NCBI GenBank assembly: GCA_006176705.1
Contig: QRFJ01002116.1
Location: forward strand, 62,001 to 126,000
Direction of reading: 5' to 3'
DNA: 64,000 bases
From: Cocos nucifera
Lineage: Eukaryota; Streptophyta; Magnoliopsida; Arecales; Arecaceae
Of the stretch, positions 35,438 to 47,604 are shown piece after piece. How positions within the stretch are numbered: position 1 is the first letter of the stretch; every line of letters begins with the position of its first letter. Position numbers and translations under genes: made by a program. Under the pieces are notes generated by a model. It did not search any database. It worked only from the letters and a program-made list of their open reading frames with translations, and was not told where the DNA came from.

Positions 35438-36314
35438 AGTTAAGAATAACATCTTGAATTCTTTCATATTAAGTCTACAGCAAGGTTCAGGACTATGAAT
35501 GGAGTCCAACGAGCTCAAGAACACCTCAATCGGAGTCTGGATGAGAAAGATACGCGCGAAGAAAGCACTCAAAGCATCGCAATGGAAGCCAAAGTGGGGC
35601 CCATGATTGGAAGGCCCATCAGAGGCGTGACCCAGTAATGTAGCCCAGTGTGGGTGTGGCCCTAATGCATGGCCCAGCGCATAGCCCAACATGGCACGCA
35701 ACCCTGTGCAGGCATGTAGGCATGGCCCAGGCACAGGTGCACGCGCGCGAGGGTAGTGGCCTGGGCCCCAATGGCCTCACGATTGCACAGGCATAGGGAT
35801 TGTTTTTTTCATGGTCTACATGCCAGAGAGCATGGATCGGGCATTTATCATGGCTTATGGGATTCCTTCTCCATGTTTTACTGGGTTTTGGACTGTATCC
35901 ATGACCTTTATAAGCAGCAAACCGAAAGCTAAAGGTAGTGGCGATGGCTTAGTAATTTTGGAGAACCTGAAATATGAAAGAGAGCAGAGAGAGAGGGTGC
36001 TAGCAACAACAGGAGCATAGGCTTGGGGCAGATAGTTAGACGATGGACCGCGGTCATTTTAGGGGGTCTCCAAAAGAGAGTTTGTTTAGGATAACTTCTT
36101 GTTGAGAAGATTGTATACATAAGTTGAAAGTAGATAATCTCCTCTTGTATCTCTTCCTTTTCATAGTGAAGTTTTGCATGCCCAATGGAAGTGAGCCTTT
36201 AGGCTGATCCACATACTTGATTGTTCTTGTTTTGATTTTTCCTTTCTTCCTATCGTAATCCGCTGGTACTAGATCTTTAACAAGTCGTATCAAAGCATGT
36301 TGATACCCCTAACA
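35438..36314 (+). repeat. 3' LTR of element D
   Basis: It begins AGTTAAGAATAAC after a purine-rich GAGGTAGAGAT and ends CTAACA. It matches the 5' LTR throughout, with many transitions. Confidence 0.85.
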
Positions 36315-36319
36315 CTACA

Positions 36320-36402
36320 TTGATCATGTTCAATGTAGATATACTCCTACATCTCACTTGGATGCCATGCCAGTGTCTCCACACCACTTGGTTACAAGGA
36401 CA
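36320..36402 (-). repeat. Family-A LTR A2', middle piece
   Basis: This 83-base piece of the minus-strand LTR lies between element D and element F. The LTR continues at 39904. Confidence 0.8.
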
Positions 36403-37334
36403 TATTGTCGTCCACAATGTTTCAGACATCACCTAGCTCTGATACCAAATTGTAGACCCATGATATCCCTCGAACAATAATCATCCTTGACATCACAAGC
36501 ACCCCAATACCATGTTGCAGAAGCTACTGATCTTTAGCATGGATCTGAAGGAACCTATGATATTCTCTATGGATAGCACACCATCGATCCTCCACCTGGA
36601 TCTGTGATGGGGTGCCTCCCACCTTGGGCTTGAGGGAGACACCCTCCTTCTCTAGGGCTTCTTTAAAAATCGTAGGGTGGCAACTCTAGAGAGAAGAGAA
36701 AAAAAGAGTTGAGGAAGAAAAGGTCTGTATTGATTCCAACCTTTAAAACCCTAATACAACCTATGTATTTATACATAGCCATTAGGCCCGACCAAAAAAC
36801 TCCCTGACTAACCCAATACATGAAAGCACTCAACGAGCCCATGTACGCCCATGTCTCCCATGCTCTCATCCTCTAGATCTAGACCCGACCCATATATGAA
36901 TTAGCCCCCTTAAGACCTCTCAAATCAGGCCTTAAGACCCCTAGGATCAACCCAGACCCTAGCCCAAAATAGACCCTCGCATAACTCTACCCGCAAACTA
37001 AGCCGACTTAGTCTCAGCACTGAGCCAACTAAGTTCCACTAGGTCGGCTCAATCTAAAACTGAGCTGGCCCAGCTCTGTGCCGTGCCAGTAGTCCCGAAC
37101 ACGTAGCTCTCTATTTTACCTATGCACTGAGACTTAGCCGACCCAGTTTTTGACTGAGTTGGCTAATCTGTAGAAAATCTTCTTTCTACAGTCTTGATTC
37201 TCCAGCTTTGGTTCCTTGCTTCACCTTGTATCCCAGGTCTCCAAAGCACCAACCAAGCCTCTGGAATCTCTGGAGCCAACCCCCTGACTCCTCCAATGGC
37301 CTTCCAAGGCTTGGGAGCACCATAAATTCTCACA
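36403..37334 (-). repeat. 3' LTR of element F
   Basis: In element orientation it starts TGTGAGAATTTATGG at 37334. It includes the inverted GCCGACTCAGT-type repeats at about 36990-37170 and the TATGTATAAATA-type TATA region near 36760. Confidence 0.82.
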
Positions 37335-38979
37335 ATCTCCACTTTGATGCCCCAAGCCTTAGCAAACCCCTCGATAATGACCTCCTGCACGATCCCACTA
37401 TCTCTGTGCACTCGACAGCTCCTTGTGTAAACATCACTTCTACCAATTTTCTTCAGCTGTTGTGCACCTTCGAGGCCTTTGGGATGACCGCCTCCACCAC
37501 TGAAGACCTATGCCTGCTTCTTGGTACCATCCTAAAATTGTAGGATCCCTTCTGCCTAACAGCTGCATCACATTTTTTAGACTTTTCTGGAGAACCTATA
37601 GCATTCCTACACCAGCACATGCTGTACCACCTGACACAATCTCCTTAGAGCTATGCCTGTCCACCTACACGTACCACTCCATCTGGAACTATACATCACC
37701 AATGCTCTAAACTCATGCCAAATTTTCTCTCCACTTATGAAGCCACCACTATGAAGCTCCACCTATATCCATTGTCCACCTGATGCCGCAGAAGCCAACT
37801 CTATCATCGAGTCCCTTGAGACCAACCACTCAATGCTGCACTGCTAAGCCTGCCGCTGCATGTTGAACACCGTCGCTACCCCTTCAAATCCTCCATGCTC
37901 CACGGCCCTCTTCGAAGCCATTTTCAATATCTCCGCAACCCACGGGCATCTCCAAAACTCAAGAGCTCATCCAACTCTTCTAAAACCAACGACTGAACCC
38001 TAGAAAATTCTAGCCTAATCCTTTTGTTTTGCCCTTACACCAGCCATCGCTTCAGTTGCATCCAGAGAACCATCCTCCACCTGAACCACGACTCTTCCTG
38101 ATGCTCCTATAGAAGAAATTTGATCCATGATACTCCCGACTGCTAGAGACCTCCTGACGCTTCTTCAGAACCCTTGGCTCTCCCTGAGACTTGCACCTGA
38201 TCTTCTTGAGATACTACTGACACTCTTTACAAAGATACACTCCTCGGCTGCTACACCGTCGAGCCTTTCTCAGCCCTTATGCCTCCAGGGAAGAGCTCCT
38301 GCAGCACTCTAGCGCTCCCTGACTCATCTCTGTGCCACTCTATAGCCATCCACTCCTAATCTACTGGACCTCTATGGATCATCCATCTCCATCACTTTCA
38401 AGGCTCTGTAAATCCATACTCTGATCAAACCACTAAATATATCTTCGACTACTTTCCTATCGTCCTAACACCGAAGGACATATAGTCGCTTCTTCAGCCT
38501 TCCTTCGACGATTATTCCTTGTGAAACCTCTCTTCAACAGTCCTACACTAACCATCTTTTTAGAGAACCCTGATGCTCTCTGCTAAGATACCTTCTTTGG
38601 TTGCTGCATCACCGAGCCTCTCTCAGCCTTGCATCTCCAGGGAAGTGCTACTGCAGCACTCAAATGCTCCCTATCTATCACATAACCGTCATACACCCCG
38701 ACCTTTCCACCAAGACCGATCATCAAATCATGCACCAAATCCTTTCACCCTAGAAAAATTCCTTCCTCTTAATCCTCTCAACCTCCACCTTCAACCTGCT
38801 GCTCCTGGCTAGCCAAACCAAAGCAATAACAAAGATAGATTTGAGACATACCATGGAATCCTTATGCAGATTTCTAATTTCACCTTGTATGACTTCTCCT
38901 TCCCTTTCATGCACCATCAGGCTCTAAAACTTGGCTCCTTCCATACACATTCAGGCTCTAAAACTTGGCTCTGATACAA
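37335..38979 (-). other. Interior of element F
   Basis: No intact frame is present. About 37440-37640 matches element I 24030-24240. Segments 38230-38325 and 38595-38675 both match, in element sense, the element E LTR around 21230-21320 and 26020-26110. Confidence 0.6.
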
Positions 38980-39898
38980 TATTGTTGTCCATAATATTTC
39001 AAACATCACCTAGCTCTGATATCAAATTGTAGACCCATGATATCGCTCAAACGCCAATCATCCTTGACATCACAAGCACCCTGATATCATGTTGCGGAAG
39101 CTACTAATCTTTAGCATGGATCTGAAGAAACCTGTGACATTCTCTATGGGTAGCACACCAACGATCCTCCACCTGGATCTGTGATGGGGCACCTTCATCC
39201 TTGGGCTTGAGGGAGATGCCACCCTTCTCTAGGGCTTCTTCAAGAATCCTAGGGTGGCAACTCTAGAGAGAAGAGAAGAAGAGAGTTGAGGGAGAAAAAG
39301 TCTGTATTGATTCCAACCTTTAAAACCCTAATACAACCTATGTATTTATACATAGCCATTAGGCTTAACCAAAAAACTTTTCGACTAACCCAATATATGA
39401 AAGCACTCACCGAGCCCATGTACACCCATGTCTCCCATGCTCTCATCCTCTGGATCTAGACCCTATCCATACATGAATTAGTCCCCTTAAGATCTCTCAA
39501 ACCAGGTCTTAAGATGCCTAGGATCAACCCAGACCCTAGCCCAAAACAAACCCTCACGTAACTCTGCCCATGCACTGAGCCGGCTCAGTCTCAGCACTGA
39601 GCCGACTAAGTTCTACTAGATCGGCTTAGTCTGAAACTAAGTCGGCCTAGTGCTGTGCCATGCCAGCAATCTCAAATGCGTAGCTCTCTGTTTTGCCTAT
39701 GCACTGAGACTTAGGCAACCCAGTTTTAGACTGAGCTTACTAATCTACAGAAAATCTTCTTTCTATAGTCTTGATTTTTTGACTTCATTTTGTATCTCAG
39801 GTCTCCAAAGCACCAACCAAGCCCCTAAAATCCTCGAAGCCAACCCCCTGACTCCTCCCATGGCCTCCCAAGGCTTGGGATCACCATAAATCCTCATA
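38980..39898 (-). repeat. 5' LTR of element F
   Basis: It is 919 bp. The outer end in element orientation is TATGAGGATTTATGG (decayed TG). GCCGACTCAGT-type repeats are at about 39565-39745. Confidence 0.82.
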
Positions 39899-39903
39899 GG
39901 ACA

Positions 39904-40180
39904 ACCAACGCATATGGCATACAGTGATCTATACTTGATAAGTTATCATTTTTATTAATAACTTATCATTTGATCATGAATAATTTAAGAACCATCCGAT
40001 AAATTCTTCTTTATCGATTGATTATGGTTCTAAGAACTTCATCATAATTTAGGAGTTCATTTAAGGAAAATATAACTTTTATGATGAACCAACCAAATAA
40101 GTATTATTATTAGATAATTTATATACTAATTTCAATCATCTACCACTTAGATGATTGGCTTTAGGATATATTTTTCAATA
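39904..40180 (-). repeat. Family-A LTR A2', outer end
   Basis: These are the first 277 bases of LTR A in element orientation, starting TATTGAAAAATATATCC at 40180, directly followed by the TSD ATCAA. Confidence 0.85.
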
Positions 40181-40185
40181 ATCAA

Positions 40186-40340
40186 AGCATATCTAGCGAT
40201 GATATCATCTAATCCATAATTACCTCGAGAAGGGATATGTTAAGGTTAAGAGAGTTGACACTGTAGATAATGCGACTAACTTACTAACGAAGCCATTGAG
40301 CCAGCGAAGATCGAAGCCTATCTTGAGAAGATAGGACTTA
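40186..40340 (+). pseudogene. pol: Element H pol, piece 4 (RNase H C-terminus)
   Basis: This completes the RNase H tail of 27966: a YHLI block, VKVKRVDT, then N-L-L-T-K-P-L-S-Q, the usual copia pol end. It contains stops and ends about 20 bases before the PPT. Confidence 0.8.
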
Positions 40341-40361
40341 GATTTGTAGCCAATTAACTTT

Positions 40362-40377
40362 AGATCAAGTGGAAGTT
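40362..40377 (+). other. Polypurine tract of element H
   Basis: AGATCAAGTGGAAGTT lies immediately before TGTTAG, the family-B LTR start. Copia elements of this type often have AAGTGGGAGATT here. Confidence 0.7.
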
Positions 40378-42694
40378 TGTTAGATGAGTGCCCTAAAAGC
40401 CAGATTGGTTGACACTTGTAATATACATTCTAGAGGTATTTTTATAATTTTGACTAAAAATCAATAGAGAATTATTTTATTTTATCACATTATGTATATA
40501 GTGTCTGTGATACATCCTTTGAGTTAATGGAATACTAATACATATTTTCAAGAGTTGAAAATTTAAAACATGTATTTTTATAATAACTCATAAATAACAC
40601 TCTTTCATAGGATCATCACGAGGATGGTGAACGATCTAGAAGGTTGGTGTATGACCACTTTCTTAGGATAGATGAGTCTTGAGTTTATGATGTGGAGACA
40701 CCAGAGCGAGAGTATAGATACTCGTTAGAAAATGAAGGCACTGAGCGTAACCACCTCGAGTAGTCATAAGAGAGTCTACCTTCTCATCAATGACAATCTT
40801 GATGTTGTAGTGGTGTGTCTGGTTCTTTGACTTGAGGTGCATCGGTAGTTCACTTTGAGTGTGTTATAGTTTGATTGTACTATAATTCGATCTCCTAGCC
40901 ATTCAGACCCCTGAGGTGTATGTTGGCTATAGCATGTTCATTGTAGAAATTGGATTGCACCAATAGGGGATCTATCTACCTTGGTAGATGAGTAGTCCTA
41001 TGATGATCATAAGATCGAGTCTATAAGCCCATGGCCATCGCAGTGTGAAGATGATAGATAGAGTTTTTATTAGGATTTCACATCATACTCAGATCGAATG
41101 ATTCAATATATGATAGGGTGTTGGGTTTGACGAAGTTTACCTTAATCCTAATCCTATCGAAGCACAAGATAGAAGAATCCAATCACACAGATAGCTGCAC
41201 CAAAAGATTGGCCTATGGTTCTGATGGGTTGCCACTATATACTGTTAGATATCACTAGTAGATTTTATGAGCAATTAGAATAATATTGATAATTAATCAT
41301 TCTAGTTGGATGAATCAAAAAAGTTCTGATCCATTGAAAGGAATTTTGATGATGTCCATGATAGAAATTGCGACATGTCTCATTATCATACGGAACTGAG
41401 CCTAACTGGATCATACAAATAAGGATTTGGATCTAGATATCATCAATTAAGCTAATCTAGTTTGATTGATTTGGATTAGATCTAATTAGGTTAAAGAAAA
41501 TCATTCTAGTACATGATTGAGCCTAATATACTTCTTCTGTAGACTTTCTAGTTCATCTTGGCTAAGCCAAATTATTTTTGGCTCACCCAGAAGCCTTGTA
41601 TGGCTTTATCTTGGTCTAACTAGAGTTTATTTAGGTCAAAAAAATATTATCCTAATCCATTAGAAAGAAATAGGACAAGACCTACTAATTCCTGTATTCG
41701 ATAGGATAAGACCTACCATTTCTTGTCACTGTAAGGACATGAGATGACCCAGATGCAGGAAAGAAAGAGCATGGGCATGCACCCCCTAGAGACTTTCTAG
41801 GGGTGCATGTCTCCTTGGGTTTTCATGCATAAATATGTGTGCACATCCCATGTTGGCATGCACACATGGGGAGAAAAAGGGAGGAGTCCCATCCAAAAAG
41901 GGAGGAGTCCCATAAGGATGCGACTCCAAGGTTTCTTGATGGGATCAAAGTCTTAGGCGCCAAACTATTTGTACTTATCCTTTGATGGCACCACTTAAGT
42001 AGAGTTTTTAGGGTCTCTAACTTAACTGGATCAGGTGATATCGCATGGCTAATCAGATTTAGATTTGATTAAATCAATCAATATGATTGGTTGATGCTGT
42101 GTGGCACTATATGGCACAAGAAAATCTATTTAAACCCTTCCTGCACCTAGGGTTTTAGACTGATCAAGTTACCACATCATAAGGCTGCTACCCCATCCTT
42201 TATTCCATACCCTTTCATCCTCCTCCCCTCTTCTCCACACCCAAAAATTGGGTACAAATAGCAAGGAAGATCTAAAGTGTTTGGCGCAAAGATCAGCGAT
42301 GCGATGGTGTTTGTGAGACGAACACGTTACCTTCAAAAATTAATTTGAAGGCTCTACAGATCAAATCTAGATCTAATCTTTAGAGATCAGATTTAGAAGA
42401 AGAAGACACCCAGAACCAACCTGAGTGGACTCCAGTAGAGATCAGGTGCTTGCATGGCTAGATCCAGAACCTCGGGTGTTCAAAGATCATCGATAGGGTA
42501 TAAGCGGTTTATCCTAAAGATAATATTTGATGTTCTAGATTTATTTTAATTTTATTTTTAATATCAGATCATTAGGACCAAATTTAAAAACTTTTAGATC
42601 TGATCAAATTTCATAGAAATTTTTTTTGAATAATTTTGCTACAGATCTGATCAAATCAGGTCGATCCTATGGTGGAAAATCTAGTTTTCCATCA
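40378..42694 (+). repeat. Family-B LTR copy 2 (3' LTR of element H)
   Basis: It is 2317 bp, starting TGTTAGATGAGTG and ending TTCCATCA. It is clearly diverged from copies 1, 3 and 5 and lacks the W-box cluster in the equivalent region (about 41600-41760). Because PPT and pol tail precede it, it is the 3' LTR of the dismantled element H. Its right flank is minus-strand gag. Confidence 0.82.
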
Positions 42695-43305
42695 TCCTTG
42701 TGAAGCCGGTGATCCTTCTCAAATTTTTGAAGTAATCCTAGTAGCTCGTGGTAGTTGACTTTAGGCTTGGTCATTTAGTAATGAGTAAAGAATGAGAGAT
42801 AAGATTGTGTAGCAAGTTTAGAATTGCATCTTTCCGTAATTGCTCGTGCAAGAAAAAGCCAATCTTGCTTAAACGGCTTCATCATCTCGATCATACATAT
42901 TACATGATCAGTGACTGAAGCTTCATCTTTCATCCTAGCATTGAAGATTGTATAACTAGTCTTGTACCTCTCAACATCATTGGATGTGTCATAAAACTCA
43001 TTCAACACTTAAAGCACGTCTTTCGACTGAGCTGACTCACATCTATGATTGAACTCATCGCTCATGGCTATCAGCATGATGCAACGCACTGCAGTTTGAC
43101 CATTGAGCCACTTCTGATAAGTGTCTCTAATTGTTCCATGTGCATTCGGGGCTGGCACCTCAGATGCTGGATCTATCAAGATGTATAAGATCCATTCGTG
43201 CTCTAAGATAATCTTCAACTTACGGTACCAGCTACCAAAGTTGGATCCCATTAGCTTACCATTGTCCAACAATGATCGAAGCAAAAAAGAAGTGGCTATA
43301 ACTGC
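42695..43305 (-). pseudogene. gag: Copia gag of the minus-strand A2 element (G'), degenerate
   Basis: Read from 43305 leftwards. The expected ATG is ATA, followed by the same gag as 11050 (SLLDNGKLMGSNFGSWYRKLK, HEWILYILIDP, a DTYQKW block, VERYKTS). It has one stop near 43008, then VLNEFYD, and further stops. It is cut at 42694 by the 3' LTR of element H, so the rest of gag and pol is missing. Confidence 0.82.
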
Positions 43306-45216
43306 ACAATGAAAAGTTAAAATCTAATTAGTAAATGATTTATTAAATCTAAAGATTTGAACTTTATAAATCAGAAAGTTCTTCCACTATTTTTTTTTAA
43401 TTGGTAGCCTCTACCTCCAATTCGAGGAATTATCTTAATTTCTTAGTGGATACTATAATCCACATAGACTGCACATAAGTCCAACTTTGGTTGGTCAATC
43501 CATGTACATCTAGGGATAGGTTCATGACTAATTATTTCTCTTCACAAGTTCTAGTAATTTAATTTTGTCCCAGTCCCTAATCAATAGGCTTTGACCTCCA
43601 CTGAAAAGATCCGGTTAGGTCCAACCATTAACATGACCATACTTGGTCCATCAACCAATGAATGATTAAGCCTCACTTTGGTTGGTCAACCTAACCACTA
43701 TTTAGAGAGACATGGTCAAGAAATCATATTATGAATGACAATTTCATTAACCGATAAGCACCAAGCCTTTGGGCCTCCAATAATTATCTAACTAATGGAA
43801 CCATTATCACTCACTTAATGGGAGTCTATGATCTAGTTATCACTGTAACTATTTTATTTTTAAGGACCTAATAATTTTAAAAAATTTGGTTAATTTGATT
43901 TAGAGAAGAGAGTCAGAAGAACCAACTAATCATGATCCTCCCACTAACTTCACCAAGTCAGATTAAGGGAGGCCATTAATAGGCTGGCCTAGAAGCACCT
44001 AAATTTGTTACACTAATGTACCTAGTTGACGTGGGTCAGCTTGAATTGTCAAGTGATCTGGTCAAAACATAATTTCACCAAGAAGGCTAGGTATGTGAGA
44101 TCGGTGGGAGGGTCTGTCAAAGCTTGCCTTAGACACTATCAAAAATGGCCAAGTAAGCAGACTATCAATTAAAGACCACCAGTCTGGATTATCAGACTTA
44201 ACTTAGATACCAACTGGTTAATTAGTTTCGATTGGATCAATCTAATATTTCAAACTAGACCGTGTAGCCAAGAATCAAGTCTATTTTGATTCTCGTTAAA
44301 GACATGAACTTGACCAACTACAACTATTATAATTGATCTAGAGAATCATTGACTTAATCTAAGATAACTATTGATTAGATTTAGTGAATTCTCTAATTAA
44401 GTCCATTCTTTAATTTAACTTTATGTCTAACCCAATTAGTGGACCTAATTCCCACTAATCCAATAATCCAAATGTTATGATTTGTGTCTTGGAATCTTCA
44501 ATTCACAATCCTAGATCCTAAACAAACAACTCTTAATTTTTAATTAAGTTTTGGGCTAAGGGTTGAGGTTTGGCATTTTGAAAATGATTTTTATATTTGT
44601 AAAATATTTTTATAACATGATTCTACCAATAATTGTATGTTTGATTTATAATTAATATGCAAATAACATAAACATAAATCTACTTTAGATCTAATCTAAA
44701 CATATTCATGTAAATCAAATTAAAATAATTTTAATTTTAATTAATCATAAATCATCTTAGATCAAATCTAATATATTTATGATCATAAAAATTAGATTAA
44801 AATATTTTTAATTAAATCATAAAATTTTTTAGATTAAATCTAAATTTTATGATTAGAATTTTAGATCAGCACGTACTAAAATAACCTTTATACTGTAAGG
44901 GATAAACCTTACAGCAGGACAACCTTATAAGATTAGTCCATACAATCTAAAATATTTATTTTTAGATTTAAATAATTTTATATCTAATAAATTATAAATT
45001 AATCTAGATTATATTTAATAAATTTATGATTAACTTTAGATCTGCATAAACTAGGATAACCTTTACACTGTAAGGGATAAACCTTATAGTAGGACAATCT
45101 TATAAATTAGTTCATATGATTTTTAATTTAATTTAAATTTAAATATTAGATTATAATTTATATTTAATCTAAATCAATAATCTAAACATGCATAAAATTA
45201 TGTTATAAAGGTCCCA
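43306..45216 (-). other. Leader of G'
   Basis: This is a non-coding leader, the reverse-complement counterpart of 9151-11049. It keeps the paired hairpins at 44893-44914 and 45068-45089. The PBS complement (GGCTCTAATGCCAA) is at 45217-45230. Confidence 0.7.
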
Positions 45217-45231
45217 GGCTCTAATGCCAAT

Positions 45232-47604
45232 TGTAGGTAAAATCTAGGGTTTTATGTAGGTATTTTGAAACTTTTTCAAAATAGATCAGTGAAAGTAATA
45301 AATTAACCATATTAATTTATTAAAAATATATAATTAAATCTTAGATCTAGGATTTAATAATATGATCTATGCATGCAAATAAATCTAAAATTAAATATCA
45401 AACAAATATAATAATGTTGATCATATCAACATCAAACCGAGACTAGATCTAATCTAGTGGAAGAAAGAGATCGAATTTTTTTTATCTTTTGCAAGTTGGG
45501 ATCTTCAATTTGCTAATCTGAGTCTAAGGTTGTTACTTCAAGCCGCATACACATATGGCCTCTATAGAAAATCTATGCAAAGCCTTGATCATTGATCTAA
45601 AGTTCAGTGACTGAAAATTAGCACAGTATGCTAGCATTATGCTGATCCTTCTTTGACGGTTGATGGCAAATCCTCTTCTTTGAATGATCTTGAACTCTCC
45701 AAGGACCAAAGAGAAGATGGGAGGATCTAAAAGAACTTTTTTTTCTCATCTTTTTCTCTTAAAAAGATTATGAAAAATAGATCTAAGAGAAATCCTAAAG
45801 AAAACCTCTCTTCTCCCTTTCTTTTCTCTCACCAAGACACAATGGTTTGTGCCTTCACAAACCTCAACACTCAAAGACCCTTGGCACCCAAGGTTTCCAT
45901 GCCCAAACACTGTCTCTTAGGTCTAAAATTTATAAAAATTTTATGTCCTAACTCCCTTTAAATAGAGAGTTATGATAGAGTCCTTGTCTAGGTCAAATAC
46001 CTAGAAAGGCATATCCAAATTAAGCAAGGATTGGGGTGCCCAACTCTTAGGCACCCCCTCCTTATTTTATTACATGGACTCTAGAAAATATGCACACAAA
46101 AGTATTCTATTTTTCACAAAAAAATCAGAGGAAAATCAGGTGGTTTGGTACCTCAAAGAGATAAGGAAAGATGATATGTCAAACTCTATCCAATAGAGTC
46201 CTAGGTCAAAATAACCTATTTATTTTGATCTATTCCATAACTAATTTCTTCTAAAAAGATGGGAGATATAAAAAAGGCATGGATACTCTCTAGAAATAAA
46301 TTTTTTCCTAAAAATTCTAGGAAATTGGTATTGGGGGGGGGGGGGGTGTGGAAAGCAAGGTGGTGTAAGATAGAGAAATCCTAGTCACACTAGGACTTCT
46401 AGTTTCAACTTGGCCCAACTTATTATTTGAACCTAATTAAATCAAAACTAATAAAACTCAATTAGAAATGATCCTAGTCCAACTAAGAGCCTAACTAAAT
46501 TAGATTAAATTAAATTTAAATTTGATTTAATTTTTAATCAAATTAAAAATTGGGTGTATATAAGTCCTAATTAAATAGGAACTTATTCTTCCTTGTAATT
46601 GGCCTATCCAAAAAACTAACTGAACTAGATCTTATTAAGCCCAAACTAAATATAATTAAATCTTATTCTAGTAAACTTAATCTTAGTCCTTTGACTTAAT
46701 CAAATTAAGCTAATTAGTAATTTAATTACTAATCGATCCTCTTGCAATAGTTACACTAGGTCAAACATCAATCATATTGATTATTTCACCTTAAAATGAT
46801 TCTATAGCATTGATCAACTATTTTATTAGATCGAGACCTCTTATATGTATGATCCATATATTCGAGCCTAAGTTGGTAGCATAGAAACAAATTCTTGTAC
46901 TAGTCGAAGTGATCATCTAGCAATGATATTCGATGGTCGGATAGGTTGAATATATAAAGCAATACTCTTAGAATCCATATTGATATATTTTTTAATAATT
47001 CATCCCCTTGATCTTAATTCTTATAGAACAACTCAAAGTTTAACTGCCAACCCTGATTAGGTCATTCACATTATATTTCAAAATACCAAATCTATCTTAT
47101 GGATTTTCCTGGCCAAGGTTTTGCTAAATTGAAATATAGTGGTGCATTTTTCTCCAAACTCTTAGAGTGGTCAATCCCATCTTGATCACTCACCGACTTC
47201 ATAAGTACTTGACTATGCCCAAAAATCTTCCATCACTGAATTAAAAATTTAGGTAGTCCGGTACCAAAGCACAGTAAGTTGTTTGCAAGCTACCATGGTG
47301 ATCTTAGGTCTAAGGGATACTTATATCTATATTACATCAGAGCAATTTTTGAAAGTAAAATGCTCTAAAGTTAGTCACGTTTAATGATGATATATCTTTA
47401 TATCTCACCTATATGCTATACCGGTATCTCTACACTCCTTGGTTAAAAATAGTCCTAAGGATTTTATCACAACATGGAGTTCATTAGAAGATACAAACTT
47501 TGTGATGAAAAGTTAGAATATAATTTTATTCAATTATTTATAATTATAAAATAGCACAACCATCAATAGGCTGATGATTGGCTTTGGAACATAATTTTTC
47601 GATA
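45232..47604 (-). repeat. Family-A2 LTR of G' (5' LTR, minus)
   Basis: It is about 2.37 kb. In element orientation it starts TATCGAAAAATTATG at 47604 and ends CCTACA at 45232 before the PBS. It is related to but distinct from LTR A. The right flank is TTAAG; no partner TSD is available because the other end is lost. It contains a G14 run at 46333-46346. Confidence 0.78.

Larger units (their letters stand above)
33027..36314 (+). mobile_element. Element D, gag-protease-only copia-type element
   Basis: The 5' LTR is 33027-33889 (863 bp, TGTTGAG...CAACA) and the PBS (TTGGTATTAGAGTCC) starts at 33891. Gag-protease is at 33956-35200 and the 3' LTR at 35438-36314 (its first base has decayed to A). 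TSD CTATA / CTACA (33022-33026 and 36315-36319, one mismatch) sits inside LTR A2'. Integrase, RT and RNase H are absent: the protease frame is followed within 240 bases by the LTR. It is non-autonomous. Confidence 0.87.
36403..39898 (-). mobile_element. Element F, non-autonomous copia-type element with chimeric interior
   Basis: The LTRs are 36403-37334 and 38980-39898 in minus orientation. The PBS (complement of TTGGCTCTGATACAA) is at about 38965-38979 and the PPT complement at 37335-37347. The TSD is GGACA (36398-36402 and 39899-39903). The LTR family is the same as element I. The interior (37335-38979) has no gag. Its half next to the 3' LTR matches the tail of element I, while the half next to the PBS holds two diverged copies of an element E LTR segment. 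Confidence 0.82.
27967..40180. mobile_element. A-inv: family-A element with inverted LTR architecture, containing D and F
   Basis: Perfect TSD ATCAA (27962-27966 and 40181-40185) flanks a unit whose ends do not match. On the left are a 42-base LTR 3' tail (27967-28008), PBS, leader and a gag/protease remnant, all in plus orientation. On the right are a short leader piece (30482-30547), PBS and a complete LTR (30549-40180 less nested D and F, about 2.84 kb) in minus orientation. The host pol frame resumes exactly after removal, so this was one integration event. See findings. Confidence 0.8.

Noticed and set aside
38573..38812. 79-codon plus-strand frame in element F
   Set aside because: It is antisense to element F and derives from an element E LTR-like segment.
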